64,000 nucleotides of DNA from Brevinematales bacterium (GTDB lineage: Bacteria > Spirochaetota > Brevinematia > Brevinematales > Thermospiraceae), in NCBI GenBank assembly GCA_026417555.1, contig JAOADA010000005.1:1-64000 (forward strand). Reading direction: 5' to 3'. Shown piece by piece: positions 1 through 8,440 of the stretch (position 1 is its first letter; every line of letters begins with the position of its first letter). A program made the position numbers and the translations under genes. Under the pieces are notes generated by a model. It saw only the letters and a list, made by a program, of their open reading frames with translations. It ran no database searches and had not been told where the DNA came from.

Positions 1-486
1 GCGTATATAGCTTCTCAGGGCTGGAGTGAGGACAAGCTGTCTATCTACTACTGGCGTGCTACGACGAAGCAATGGGTGAAACTTGGGGGCAAGGTTGATC
101 TCAATACTCATACGGTGAGTGTGAAGGTGAGTTATCTCCACAAGTACTATACGGTGATGGCGGACACGGCGGAGAGGATGAAAGAGGGATTTGTCAGTGT
201 GAGGACGGATCCGAAGGTGTTTACGCCTCGTCGTGGGGGGCGGGAGGTACAGAACATGAAGCTTTCGATTGTCTTTGAGAAGCCGGTACAGAAGTATGTG
301 GTACGGATCTATGATCTCAAGGGCAATCTTGTTTACAAGGTGGAGCGGAGTGGTGAGTATGGGAATGGAGAGGTCTTCTGGGATGGACGGGATCTTTCTG
401 GGTATGATGTACCTGGAGGGGTGTATGTGTACAAGATTGAGGCTGAAGGGCAAGTGTATAGCGGGACGATTGTGATAGCCAGATAA
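1..486 (+). CDS. C-terminal part of a secreted/surface protein with FlgD-Ig-like domain (5' end outside window)
   Basis: The frame is open from the first base of the window, so the gene begins upstream; a GTG at 76 is only an internal codon. The last ~90 residues resemble the FlgD-Ig-like/sorting-type C-terminal domain: a beta-strand YVVRIYDLKGNLVYKV, then VFWDGRDLSGYDVPGGVYVYKIEA. Such domains end large secreted or surface proteins in spirochaetes and Bacteroidetes-like bacteria, where they act as structural or secretion modules. The function of the missing N-terminal part cannot be judged. A strong terminator follows 8 bases after the stop, so this is the last gene of its transcript. Confidence 0.75.
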   Translation, partial: AYIASQGWSEDKLSIYYWRATTKQWVKLGGKVDLNTHTVSVKVSYLHKYYTVMADTAERMKEGFVSVRTDPKVFTPRRGGREVQNMKLSIVFEKPVQKYVVRIYDLKGNLVYKVERSGEYGNGEVFWDGRDLSGYDVPGGVYVYKIEAEGQVYSGTIVIAR

Positions 487-493
487 CAAAGAG

Positions 494-523
494 GCGCCCT
501 CTGAGAAGGAGGGCGCTTTTTTT
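494..523 (+). terminator. Rho-independent terminator after the surface-protein gene
   Basis: An 8-bp perfect stem GCGCCCTC/GAGGGCGC (494-501 with 509-516) closes a 7-base loop and is followed directly by seven T (517-523). This is a textbook intrinsic terminator. Confidence 0.93.
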
Positions 524-674
524 GGTGTGTTTGAGAAGGGAGAGAAGCCTTGTTATGGTGGGAGGGTTTTGAAACGGAGAGTTTTTATGAAGCAGTCAAA
601 AAAGAAAAGAGGTTCGTGAAAAATTTTTCTAGGCAAGGCATGATAAGATTCTTTGTAAGGGAGGCGACTTTCTC

Positions 675-701
675 TCAACCATTTTGTTCTTGTGCCGATA
701 C
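675..701 (+). promoter_or_regulatory. Sigma-28 (FliA)-type promoter of flgG
   Basis: GCCGATAC at 694-701 matches seven of eight bases of the flagellar sigma-28 -10 consensus GCCGATAA. Fifteen bases upstream lies TCAA (675-678), a 3/4 match to the TAAA core of the -35 box; TAAA-N15-GCCGATAA is the classic arrangement. No sigma-70-like -35 box fits the overlapping TACAAT. Because flgG follows with a good RBS, the location makes sense. The remainder of the 244-base gap (487-730) holds the upstream terminator and no convincing gene. Confidence 0.7.
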
Positions 702-730
702 AATAATCAAATACATCAAAGGAGAAATCT

Positions 731-1525
731 ATGATGCGTTCCCTCTGGACAGCCGCCTCAGGTATGATCGGAGAACAGTTTCATATTGACACGATAGCCA
801 ATAATCTTGCCAATATCAATACCACGGGGTTTAAGAAAACGCGGGCGGAGTTTGAGGATCTTCTCTACCAGACAATACGCTTGGCTGGGACGCCTTCGTC
901 TGAAATATCGCAGTATCCTACTGGGATTCAGGTAGGGTTGGGGGTTCGTCCGGCAGCTACCCAGAAATTTTATACGCAGGGGAGCCTTCAGAATACAGGC
1001 AACAAACTTGATATTGCTATTGAGGGAGAGGGTTTTTTGGGGGTGATTTTGCCCGATGGAACCCAGGCCTATACGAGGGATGGCACCCTCAAACTTGATA
1101 GTAATGGGGAGATTGTAACTTCTCAAGGGTATCGTCTGAATCCTCCTATTGTACTTCCTGATGAGTTTGAGATTCAAAGCCTTACGATATCTAAAGATGG
1201 TCTCGTCACTGTCAAAATAGCCGGTGGAGATGAAGATATTGAGGTAGGAAGAATTCTTCTTTATCGTTTCATTAACCCGGCGGGTCTCACCAATATTGGT
1301 GAAAACTATGTCAAAGAAAGCCCTGCCTCTGGTCCAGCCGTTGAAGGTATCCCTTCGTTGGCTGGGTATGGGAAGCTTCATCAAGGGTTTCTTGAAATGT
1401 CCAATGTGAATGCCGTTCAGGAGATGGTTGATATGATTGTGGCTCAAAGAGCTTATGAATTCAATTCTCGGGCTATCCAAACCAGTGATTCCATGCTGGG
1501 AACAGCAAACTCCCTGAAGCGTTAA
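731..1525 (+). CDS. flgG: Flagellar basal-body distal rod protein FlgG
   Basis: 264 residues, the usual FlgG length. FlgG polymerises into the distal rod that links the flagellar motor to the hook; in spirochaetes the filaments are periplasmic. The N-terminus (MRSLWTAASGM, then NLANINTTGFKKTRAEFEDLLYQT) and the C-terminus (GFLEMSNVNAVQEMVDMIVAQRAYEFNSRAIQ) are the conserved coiled-coil halves of rod/hook proteins, with the variable D1 region between. Two ATGs (731, 734) are possible; GGAG at 721-724 sits 6 or 9 bases ahead. No flgF or other flagellar gene adjoins it, which is unusual since flgF-flgG pairs are common. A sigma-28-like promoter lies upstream and a bidirectional terminator downstream. 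Confidence 0.95.
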   Translation: MMRSLWTAASGMIGEQFHIDTIANNLANINTTGFKKTRAEFEDLLYQTIRLAGTPSSEISQYPTGIQVGLGVRPAATQKFYTQGSLQNTGNKLDIAIEGEGFLGVILPDGTQAYTRDGTLKLDSNGEIVTSQGYRLNPPIVLPDEFEIQSLTISKDGLVTVKIAGGDEDIEVGRILLYRFINPAGLTNIGENYVKESPASGPAVEGIPSLAGYGKLHQGFLEMSNVNAVQEMVDMIVAQRAYEFNSRAIQTSDSMLGTANSLKR

Positions 1526-1551
1526 CCCCTCCCCCAATTCCCTTCTTAAAG

Positions 1552-1588
1552 AAAAAAGGGCTACCACAAGGTAGCCCTTTGTGTTTTT
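1552..1588. terminator. Bidirectional terminator between flgG and rny
   Basis: A 9-bp stem AGGGCTACC/GGTAGCCCT (1557-1565 with 1570-1578) has a tetraloop. It is preceded by an A-run and followed by a T-rich tract, so it can end flgG transcripts on the plus strand and rny transcripts on the minus strand (rny stops at 1600). Confidence 0.88.
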
Positions 1589-1599
1589 CTCAGGGTAAA

Positions 1600-3132
1600 T
1601 TAACGGGCATATTCGATGATGCGGGTTTCTCGGATGAGGGTGATCTTTATCTGGCCGGGATATTTCATCTCGTTTTCAATTTTCTTGGCTATATCGCGGG
1701 CCATGATGGTAGCTTTTTGATCATCTACCTTGTCACTTGCCACAAACACTCGTATCTCTCGTCCAGCCTGAATGGCATATGCCTTCTCTACACCTTCAAA
1801 AGAGGTCGCAGCAGCCTCGAGAGATTGAAGGCGCTTGATATAGTTTTCAAAGGACTCACGGCGAGCTCCTGGGCGAGAGGCGGAGATGGCATCGGCGGCA
1901 CTGACAATAGCCGCTGTCAGGTATTTCACCTCAACTTCACCGTGATGGGCAGCGATGGCATTGACTACTTCTTCTGGGAGTCCATACTTACTTGCCACAT
2001 CAGCCCCAACAGTAGCATGCACCCCTTCTCCAAGGGTTTTGATACCCTTGCCAATATCATGCAAGAGGCCAGCCATTTTGGCGTACTCAACATTCGCACG
2101 AAGTTCACCCGCTATCATACCAGCAATGTTGGCTACCTCAATGGCATGATCATAAACATTCTGCCCATAACTCGTACGATACTTGAGACGGCCAATGTAG
2201 GGGTAAAGCTCTCGAGGAAGGACTATCTTGAGATCAATACATGCCTGTTTCCCCGCGTCAACCATGTTTTGTTCCATGTCTTTGGTGATCTTCTGAATAA
2301 CCTCTTCGATCCTGGCAGGGTGGATACGTCCATCCTGGATGAGTTGCTCAAGAGCCCGTTTTGCAACTTCACGACGGTATGGATCAAAAGAAGAAATCAC
2401 CACAACTTCTGGCGTATCATCAATAATCAGATCAACACCTGCGATCGCTTCAAACGATCGAATATTTCTTCCCTCTCTTCCGATGATACGGCCCTTCATT
2501 TCATCGTTTGGCAAGGTGATGGTAGAGATAGCTTTTTCGGCGGTAACTTCTGCGGCATTGCGCTGGATAGCAGAGAGAATAATCTCTCGGGCGCGACTCT
2601 CGGCCTGATCTTTGGCCTCATCCTCCATCTTTTTGATCATATTGATGGAGTCTTTTTTTGCCTCTTCCAGCATCTCATCGATCAGCATCTGTCTTGCCTG
2701 CTCGGCTGTCATCTGAGCAATTCTTTCCAGTTCTTTCAGATGCTTTTCATGGGCTGCCTGCAGTTCTTCAGCCTTTTGCTTGAGAAGTCGTCTCTCCTGC
2801 TCAAGCTCCTGTTCCTTCTTGTCTAGCGTTTCCATACGCTTGTCAAGAAGGTCTTCTTTTTGCATGAGCCGGCGCTGATTCTGTTGGAGTTCTGCGCTTC
2901 GGTCTCGAAACTCCTTCTCGAGCTGCCGCCGTTCCTCTAGAAGCTTGTCTTTGGCCTCTAGAAGCATCTCTCGTTTTTTGGTTTCAGCTTCCCGGATGGC
3001 TGCCTCAAGAATCTGGGTCACTTTTTTTTCAGTTGATGTCAACTGAAACCGTGCCCATATCCATCGCAGGAAAAAACCAACACCTATACCAATCAGAGAG
3101 GGGATAAGCCAACTCAGTATTTTTGCAAACAT
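1600..3132 (-). CDS. rny: Ribonuclease Y
   Basis: 510 residues with the full RNase Y layout. An N-terminal membrane helix (~residues 5-25) is followed by a long charged coiled coil (~30-200). Then comes a KH RNA-binding domain (GRIIGREGRNIRSFEAIAG, ~215-280) and an HD domain with the metal motif LLHDIGKG (~355). RNase Y is the membrane-tethered endonuclease that starts decay of many mRNAs in bacteria lacking RNase E. It is monocistronic: its own consensus-like promoter lies at 3166-3194 and a terminator follows the stop. It is divergent from the lytic transglycosylase gene. Confidence 0.97.
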   Translation of the reverse strand: MFAKILSWLIPSLIGIGVGFFLRWIWARFQLTSTEKKVTQILEAAIREAETKKREMLLEAKDKLLEERRQLEKEFRDRSAELQQNQRRLMQKEDLLDKRMETLDKKEQELEQERRLLKQKAEELQAAHEKHLKELERIAQMTAEQARQMLIDEMLEEAKKDSINMIKKMEDEAKDQAESRAREIILSAIQRNAAEVTAEKAISTITLPNDEMKGRIIGREGRNIRSFEAIAGVDLIIDDTPEVVVISSFDPYRREVAKRALEQLIQDGRIHPARIEEVIQKITKDMEQNMVDAGKQACIDLKIVLPRELYPYIGRLKYRTSYGQNVYDHAIEVANIAGMIAGELRANVEYAKMAGLLHDIGKGIKTLGEGVHATVGADVASKYGLPEEVVNAIAAHHGEVEVKYLTAAIVSAADAISASRPGARRESFENYIKRLQSLEAAATSFEGVEKAYAIQAGREIRVFVASDKVDDQKATIMARDIAKKIENEMKYPGQIKITLIRETRIIEYAR

Positions 3133-3165
3133 ATTATCCCCTTGTCTCTTTTTTTGGTTCTATAA

Positions 3166-3194
3166 ATTGTACATGAAAAATGTAGAATTGTCAA
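3166..3194 (-). promoter_or_regulatory. Sigma-70 promoter of rny
   Basis: Read on the minus strand: TTGACA (3194-3189), 17-bp spacer, TACAAT (3171-3166). It lies 34 bases ahead of the rny ATG and back to back with the promoter of the transglycosylase gene. Confidence 0.85.
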
Positions 3195-3245
3195 TATATT
3201 GAAAAAAGAATTTTTTCTCAAGATTTTTTTTAGGAAAGCGTTTTT

Positions 3246-3274
3246 TTGACAGAATTTCTTTTCTTCCTTATAAT
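3246..3274 (+). promoter_or_regulatory. Sigma-70 promoter of the lytic transglycosylase gene
   Basis: Perfect consensus TTGACA (3246-3251), 17-bp spacer, TATAAT (3269-3274). Predicted start near 3281 gives a ~36-base leader before the ATG at 3317. Confidence 0.9.
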
Positions 3275-3316
3275 AATGTCTTTCTTATCTCTACGAGGTA
3301 TACATAAGGGGGAATC

Positions 3317-5569
3317 ATGCATAGACTGAAACATCTTGTCCGGTGGGAATTTTTAGCATTGTTTTTGATGACGGTTCTTGTGTTTAATTTTGCTTATGAA
3401 CCAAACCAACGGGCATTGATCGAGTCGCTTTTTGAGAAGCACTATAGCGATCTTCAGCAGTTTTATCAGGTGTATCAGGCGGTGGAGACGAAACCAAAGC
3501 TTTCCCGTGCTGATGTGCAGTACGCGGAGAGGGTGCTTTCAAACCTGATTGAGAAGGGCTTTATTCTCAAGCCAGAGGCCTACCACACGTTAGGAAAGCT
3601 TTATGAACGGGAGAAACGTCCAACCTTTGCTTTGTCAGCTTACGAGTCAATGCTTTCCCTTTCTATAACAGAGGGTTTTTTGAAGCGAGAGGCATATCTG
3701 GGAATAGCACGGGTGAGACAGGCTCAACGTCGTTTCACGCAGGCAAAAGAGGCCCTTGAGAAAGCCTGGGCGATTCCTACGACCTATCGGGAACAGGAGA
3801 CAGCCTTTGCTCTTTTGGATATTTATTCTCAGATTGGTGAGAAAAACAAACAAAAGGCTGTCCTTTTGAAACTTAACGATGTGTTTCCCTCATATCTCTC
3901 CCTGTATCACACTGTTCTTCGTCGGTTGTGGGATGAGTTTTCTCCTTCGGAACAGCTTTCTCTTCTTGAGAGGTGGTTTGTTCCCTCGATGGTTGATCTT
4001 CTTGCTGAACAGGGAAAACGTTACATTGCCAAGGCCAATCCTCCTCTTGAATGGGTAGAAAAATGGGCTGTTTTTTTGGCAAGCTATATGGAGAATGAGA
4101 GGTTACGTGGTATTGAGATTTTCCTGAAACAGCGGGGATATGGGAGTGTGGCTGAGGAACTCTCAGCCTACCGTGTGATGAATCTTGTCTCCCTTCCTAC
4201 AGGGAGTTCTTCGGCTCAGGCAGCCTATGCTTACAAAGCGCTCCGTGCTGTGTCTCGTAGAGCGAATTACAAGCCTTCCTTGGCGGAGAAATACTATGAG
4301 AATTTTCTTGCTCGTGGCTTTCATTCGGAGTATGTTTCGAAAAATCTCGAGCTTCTCATTCGAAATCTTTTGGCGTATAAGCAGTATGACAGGGTAGTTT
4401 TTTGGGTGGAAAAGACCTATGAGAAGATGGGGGTTTCAGAGACGTCCTTCGCTCTTGCAGAAAATATTTCTTTCTGGTATGGGTATAGTGCATGGAGGAT
4501 GGGGAATCTTGAGGTGGCGCTCAGGGAATGGGGAAGAACGGTGGCCACTGCCCCAGGGGGATACTTTGGCTCCCTTGCTGTAAGTTATCTTCGAGAGGTG
4601 GTTCCCTCAGAACTCCTTGAGGAGTATATCAGGACGTTGAAAAAAAAGCGTGAAGAAAGCAAATATCCGTCTGACATACTCTTTTTCAATCGGCTTTTGT
4701 ACGGTCTTGCTGAAAAAGGGATGGAAAAAGAAAAGTATAAAAAAGAAGTCGTCACTGGGCTGAGTCAGCTGTATCCAGATCTTTTTGGTTCTTCTCTTGC
4801 GGCTTTAGATAAACTTCCTATGGAAAAGTATTTTCGTTGGTTGGTGTATAGCCGTTTCGGGTTTACAGAATACGCGAGAGAGCTTTTGTATGAAACAGGT
4901 ATCAAGAATGAGATTGTTGCGGATCTTGCTGTTTTGAAGGTATTGGTTTACTACAAGAACTTTGCTCGAGCACGAGAGCTTTTTTCTCGCATAGAGAATG
5001 ATCCTCTCATCAAACCCCATGTGGTCTTTCTTCCCTCAGAGTTTCAGAAAGTCTTGTATCCCTTGCCCTATACACAGGAAGTTCGCCTTGCTTTGGCCAT
5101 GCAGACTAATGATCTTTGCGATGTCTATTTGGTTCACGCGGTTATTAAGGGGGAGAGTCTTTTTTATCCACGAGCCATTTCTCGTGTGGGGGCCCGGGGA
5201 CTTATGCAATTGATGCCGGCTACGGCACGACTTCTTATTCCTTCGGTGTTTGATGAGACCATGGTGAGTCTCTATGATCCGGCGAACAATATTGTATTGG
5301 GAACCAAGTTTTTGGCAAATTCTCTCCAGACCTATGGGCTTGTTGGGGCGCTGGCTGTTTACAATGGAGGGCAGCGGGTAGTGGAGAGAACCAGAAATCT
5401 TTTTCAACCAGATGACGAGGTGGTTTTGGCTGAGATTCTTCCCTATACAGAAACACGGTTGTATGTACGAAAGATCTTGGGGTATTATCAGGGGTATTTG
5501 GCTACTTATGAGAATAGGCAGCTTCCCCTCTCTCTTGTGACAACTCCTCGTTTCTTGACAAAAAAGTAG
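3317..5569 (+). CDS. Slt70-like soluble lytic murein transglycosylase
   Basis: 750 residues. A hydrophobic N-terminal segment (~residues 10-28) is a signal peptide or anchor. A long helical, TPR-like solenoid follows (~40-590), matching the doughnut domain of Slt70. The C-terminal SLT catalytic domain (~595-735) carries the catalytic glutamate in AVIKGESLFYPRAISRVGARGLMQLMPATA and the later AVYNGG motif. These enzymes cleave peptidoglycan glycan strands to 1,6-anhydro-muropeptides in the periplasm, for recycling or insertion of envelope machines. The start has a GGGGGA ribosome site nine bases or fewer upstream and a perfect promoter. Symbol withheld because several paralogue types exist. Confidence 0.93.
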   Translation: MHRLKHLVRWEFLALFLMTVLVFNFAYEPNQRALIESLFEKHYSDLQQFYQVYQAVETKPKLSRADVQYAERVLSNLIEKGFILKPEAYHTLGKLYEREKRPTFALSAYESMLSLSITEGFLKREAYLGIARVRQAQRRFTQAKEALEKAWAIPTTYREQETAFALLDIYSQIGEKNKQKAVLLKLNDVFPSYLSLYHTVLRRLWDEFSPSEQLSLLERWFVPSMVDLLAEQGKRYIAKANPPLEWVEKWAVFLASYMENERLRGIEIFLKQRGYGSVAEELSAYRVMNLVSLPTGSSSAQAAYAYKALRAVSRRANYKPSLAEKYYENFLARGFHSEYVSKNLELLIRNLLAYKQYDRVVFWVEKTYEKMGVSETSFALAENISFWYGYSAWRMGNLEVALREWGRTVATAPGGYFGSLAVSYLREVVPSELLEEYIRTLKKKREESKYPSDILFFNRLLYGLAEKGMEKEKYKKEVVTGLSQLYPDLFGSSLAALDKLPMEKYFRWLVYSRFGFTEYARELLYETGIKNEIVADLAVLKVLVYYKNFARARELFSRIENDPLIKPHVVFLPSEFQKVLYPLPYTQEVRLALAMQTNDLCDVYLVHAVIKGESLFYPRAISRVGARGLMQLMPATARLLIPSVFDETMVSLYDPANNIVLGTKFLANSLQTYGLVGALAVYNGGQRVVERTRNLFQPDDEVVLAEILPYTETRLYVRKILGYYQGYLATYENRQLPLSLVTTPRFLTKK

Positions 5570-5630
5570 TGGTGGTGTTTTCCATGAGAGGATGGAAAAG
5601 AGGTTTTTTCTTCGCAAAAGGAGAATGATG

Positions 5631-7046
5631 ATGAGAGATATGACGAAAGGAAAGATATCCCATGCCCTTGTTTCTTTTATGGTTCCACTCTTTTTGGGCA
5701 GTGTGTTTCAACAGCTTTACAATGTCGTGGATAGTATTGTGGTTGGACAATTTGTGGGCAAAGAAGCCATGGCTGCTGTTGGTGTGAGTTTCCCTCTTAT
5801 GTTTCTTCTTATTGCCTTGGTGATGGGAGCAACGATGGGAAGTACTGTACTTATTTCTCAGTATTATGGAGCCAAGGATTTTTCGGGTTTGAAGAGGACG
5901 ATTGATACGACGGTTCTTCTTCTTTTTTGGACGGTGATTGTGGTAACGATAGCAGGGCTTCTCTTTGGAGGGTGGATTCTGCGGGCGATGCATACACCGG
6001 GAGATATCTTCTTTATGGCACATAATTATACCCGAATTATGTTCTTGGGAATGGTGGCACTTTTCGGTTATAATGGTCTGAGCGCTATTTTACGGGGTAT
6101 GGGGGATTCGAAAACGCCACTTTATCTTCTCATTCTTTCTACCGTGGTGAATATTGTTCTTGATCTGGTGTTTGTTTTGGTGTTTCACTGGGGAGTCGAG
6201 GGTGTGGCTGTAGCTACCGTTGTAGCACAAGGGGTGTCTTTTGTACTCGGATGGATTATCCTGGCAAAGAGAAGTGAGCTTTTTCGTTTTAAACTTTCAG
6301 AACTTCATTTTGATGGAGAGATTCTTCAAAAAAGTTTAGCTATTGGGATGCCCTCAGGGGTTCAGCAGGTGATGGTCGCCATTGGGAGCATGGTGCTTGT
6401 GGGGCTTGTGAACCGTTTTGGGACAGATGCTATTGCAGCATTTACAGCCGCAGGAAGGATTGAGTCGTTTGCCATGATGCCTGCTATGAATATTAGTATG
6501 GCTCTTTCTACCTTTGTGGGCCAAAATATTGGTGCTGGTCGAGAAGATAGGGTGAAAGATGGGGTAAAGGTGGCTTTTCTGATAGGCAATAGTATTGCTT
6601 GTGTTTTGTCTCTTCTTATGGTGGTTTTTGCTTCTCCTCTTGTTATGGTGTTTAATCGCGATCCTGCGGTTGTTCGTATTGGTCAGGAGTATATGTGGAT
6701 TGTGGCTCCGTTTTATGTGGCTTTTATGACCATGTTTGTATACAATGGAGCGCTTCGTGGGGCGGGGGATACCTTTATCCCTATGATTGTGACAGTTCTT
6801 TCTCTTTGGGGACTTCGCATACCTGTGTCGATTTTCTTCTCTCGGTTATGGGGGACCCATGGGATCTGGTGGGGAATTCCTGTGGCTTGGTTGTTTGGAA
6901 TGGTGGCTTCATGGGTGTATTTTACTACAGGGAGATGGAAACGAAAGGTTATAGTCAAACCTCGTCCCCTCTCTCCTGAGGCGCTTGAGGCTCTCGCTGG
7001 ATTGGAGTGTGAAGAGAGTGAGCGCAAAGAGTCTCTCCATCCCTGA
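5631..7046 (+). CDS. MATE-family multidrug/Na+ exporter
   Basis: About 471 residues with roughly twelve membrane helices. It opens with the family pattern PLFLGSVFQQLYNVVDSIVVGQFVG (quoted in part: FQQLYNVVDSIVVG), and this two-fold repeated architecture continues through the second half (FGTDAIAAFTAAGRIESF). MATE proteins expel cationic drugs or metabolites across the inner membrane using Na+ or H+ gradients; the substrate is unknown. The reading frame is open from an ATG at 5592, but AAGGAG at 5618-5623 fits an ATG at 5631 (7-base spacing) and not 5592, so the shorter start is chosen. Its end overlaps the next gene. Confidence 0.92.
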   Translation: MRDMTKGKISHALVSFMVPLFLGSVFQQLYNVVDSIVVGQFVGKEAMAAVGVSFPLMFLLIALVMGATMGSTVLISQYYGAKDFSGLKRTIDTTVLLLFWTVIVVTIAGLLFGGWILRAMHTPGDIFFMAHNYTRIMFLGMVALFGYNGLSAILRGMGDSKTPLYLLILSTVVNIVLDLVFVLVFHWGVEGVAVATVVAQGVSFVLGWIILAKRSELFRFKLSELHFDGEILQKSLAIGMPSGVQQVMVAIGSMVLVGLVNRFGTDAIAAFTAAGRIESFAMMPAMNISMALSTFVGQNIGAGREDRVKDGVKVAFLIGNSIACVLSLLMVVFASPLVMVFNRDPAVVRIGQEYMWIVAPFYVAFMTMFVYNGALRGAGDTFIPMIVTVLSLWGLRIPVSIFFSRLWGTHGIWWGIPVAWLFGMVASWVYFTTGRWKRKVIVKPRPLSPEALEALAGLECEESERKESLHP

Positions 7047-7344
7047 TATTTGTGACTGTCGGCAAGGATGTGGGGCATGTTGTATTGCTCCCTCGATTGT
7101 TACCCCTTTTGTAGGAATGCCAGAGGGAAAACCGGCAGGGGTTTTTTGTGTTCATCTTGATGAGGATTTTCGTTGTCGGTTGTATGGGAGTCCTGAGAGG
7201 CCATCGTTTTGCGTGTCCCTCAAGCCTTCCTTGGAGATGTGTGGCCGAAATCGAGAGGAGGCCATGGAGTATCTTGCCCAACTTGAGAAATGGACATCCC
7301 CTCGCGAAACGTCGGAGACTGTTGATCAAAAGTTTGAGGTGTGA
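7018..7344 (+). CDS. YkgJ-family cysteine-cluster protein (probable metal/Fe-S binding)
   Basis: About 108 residues. It shows the family's N-terminal cysteine cluster (CDCRQGCGACC), then F-C near residue 37, DFRCRLYGSPERPSFC, and a later MCG. Members are thought to bind zinc or an iron-sulfur cluster; their biochemical role is unknown. The frame extends further upstream, but a GTG at 7018 preceded by GGAG (7004-7007) gives a start just before the cysteine motif, overlapping the MATE gene by 29 bases and implying translational coupling. The nearby promoter at 7366 belongs to the next gene. Confidence 0.8.
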   Translation: MSAKSLSIPDICDCRQGCGACCIAPSIVTPFVGMPEGKPAGVFCVHLDEDFRCRLYGSPERPSFCVSLKPSLEMCGRNREEAMEYLAQLEKWTSPRETSETVDQKFEV

Positions 7345-7365
7345 GGATAACGGCGCGCCTGGGAG

Positions 7366-7394
7366 TTGTCGAGGGGTTTCTTTTGCTTTATAAT
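7366..7394 (+). promoter_or_regulatory. Sigma-70 promoter of the tsaC/sua5 gene
   Basis: TTGTCG (7366-7371), 17-bp spacer, perfect TATAAT (7389-7394), about 35 bases ahead of the ATG at 7430. Confidence 0.8.
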
Positions 7395-7429
7395 ACCAAA
7401 GGGTATCCTAGAGAGAAAAAGGACGGTGT

Positions 7430-8440
7430 ATGCGCAATACCTATCTTTTTGTTTCGCCTCTTCGTGATGCAGATATGAGGATGGCTGCTCAATTGCTTCG
7501 TGAGGGGAAATTGGTCGTTTTCCCTACGGAGACAGTGTATGGGCTTGGAACGAACGCTTTTTCGGAGGAAGGGGTGAGATCTATCTTTGAGGCCAAAAAA
7601 AGGCCACAAGATAATCCTCTCATTGTCCATATTGCTGATGTTTCCTTTCTTCCCCTTGTGACGAAAAATCTCTCAGAGGAGGAAAAAAGACTATTTGCCT
7701 GTTTTAGTCCAGGCCCTCTCACGGTATTGTGTGAGCGTTCAGACACCATTCCTTCTGTGGTGAGTGCTGGTCTTCCTACCATAGGGGTGAGAATTCCTGC
7801 TCATCCGGTAGCCCATGCCCTTCTTGCTCTTGCTGGGGTACCGGTGGCGGCTCCTTCTGCAAATCTTTCTGGGAGGCCAAGTCCTACGACATTTGCCATG
7901 GCGAGACAGGATATGGAGGGAAGAGTAGATGCTATCCTTGATGGGGGAGACTGTGAACATGGGTTAGAATCGACTGTGGTCATGGTGAGAGAGGGAAAGG
8001 TGAGCATTCTTAGGCCTGGGGCAATCACAGAGGAGATGTTTCGTGAGAAGGGTTTTGAGGTGGGGGGTGGTGGGGAGAAAAGAGGTGATCGTCCGATTTC
8101 TCCGGGGATGAAATATACCCACTACAAACCCCATGCCGAGGTCTATCTCACTCGAAAATGGGATGAAAAAAAACTTTGGAGTCGCTTTCAAGGCACTCGT
8201 TTGGCTCTGGTAGGGCTTGTTCCTCCTTCAGGTCCCTGGGAGAGGGTGGTGTTTTCTGATGTAACCTCATATGCCAGAGGGCTTTTTGCTACCTTTGCTC
8301 GTTTAGAACAGATGGGGATAGAGGTTATTGTCCTAGAAGCGGTGGAGGAAAAAGGGATAGGAAAAGCCTTGATGAATCGGATGCGAAAAGCCAGTGGAAA
8401 CCAATGGGTTGAGGAAGCTCATGATACTTTCTCTGAGTGA
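7430..8440 (+). CDS. L-threonylcarbamoyladenylate synthase (Sua5/TsaC)
   Basis: 336 residues, the long Sua5 form. It makes threonylcarbamoyl-AMP from threonine, bicarbonate and ATP, the first step of the t6A37 modification of ANN-decoding tRNAs. The YrdC-like domain (~residues 12-205) shows VVFPTETVYGLGTNAF, KKRPQDNPLIVHI, FSPGPLTV and APSANLSGRPSPTT. The Sua5 C-terminal domain begins after the typical linker RPISPGMKYTHYKPHAEV (~residue 222). AAAAGGA lies 7 bases before the ATG. The end overlaps the next gene by 20 bases, so the two are likely co-expressed. Confidence 0.95.
   Translation: MRNTYLFVSPLRDADMRMAAQLLREGKLVVFPTETVYGLGTNAFSEEGVRSIFEAKKRPQDNPLIVHIADVSFLPLVTKNLSEEEKRLFACFSPGPLTVLCERSDTIPSVVSAGLPTIGVRIPAHPVAHALLALAGVPVAAPSANLSGRPSPTTFAMARQDMEGRVDAILDGGDCEHGLESTVVMVREGKVSILRPGAITEEMFREKGFEVGGGGEKRGDRPISPGMKYTHYKPHAEVYLTRKWDEKKLWSRFQGTRLALVGLVPPSGPWERVVFSDVTSYARGLFATFARLEQMGIEVIVLEAVEEKGIGKALMNRMRKASGNQWVEEAHDTFSE

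Noticed and set aside
550-789. Open frame of 79 codons before flgG
   Set aside because: Overlaps flgG out of frame, has no ribosome site and covers the sigma-28 promoter.
1579-2826. 415-codon frame opposite rny
   Set aside because: A mirror of the rny coiled-coil coding strand; no protein-like motifs.
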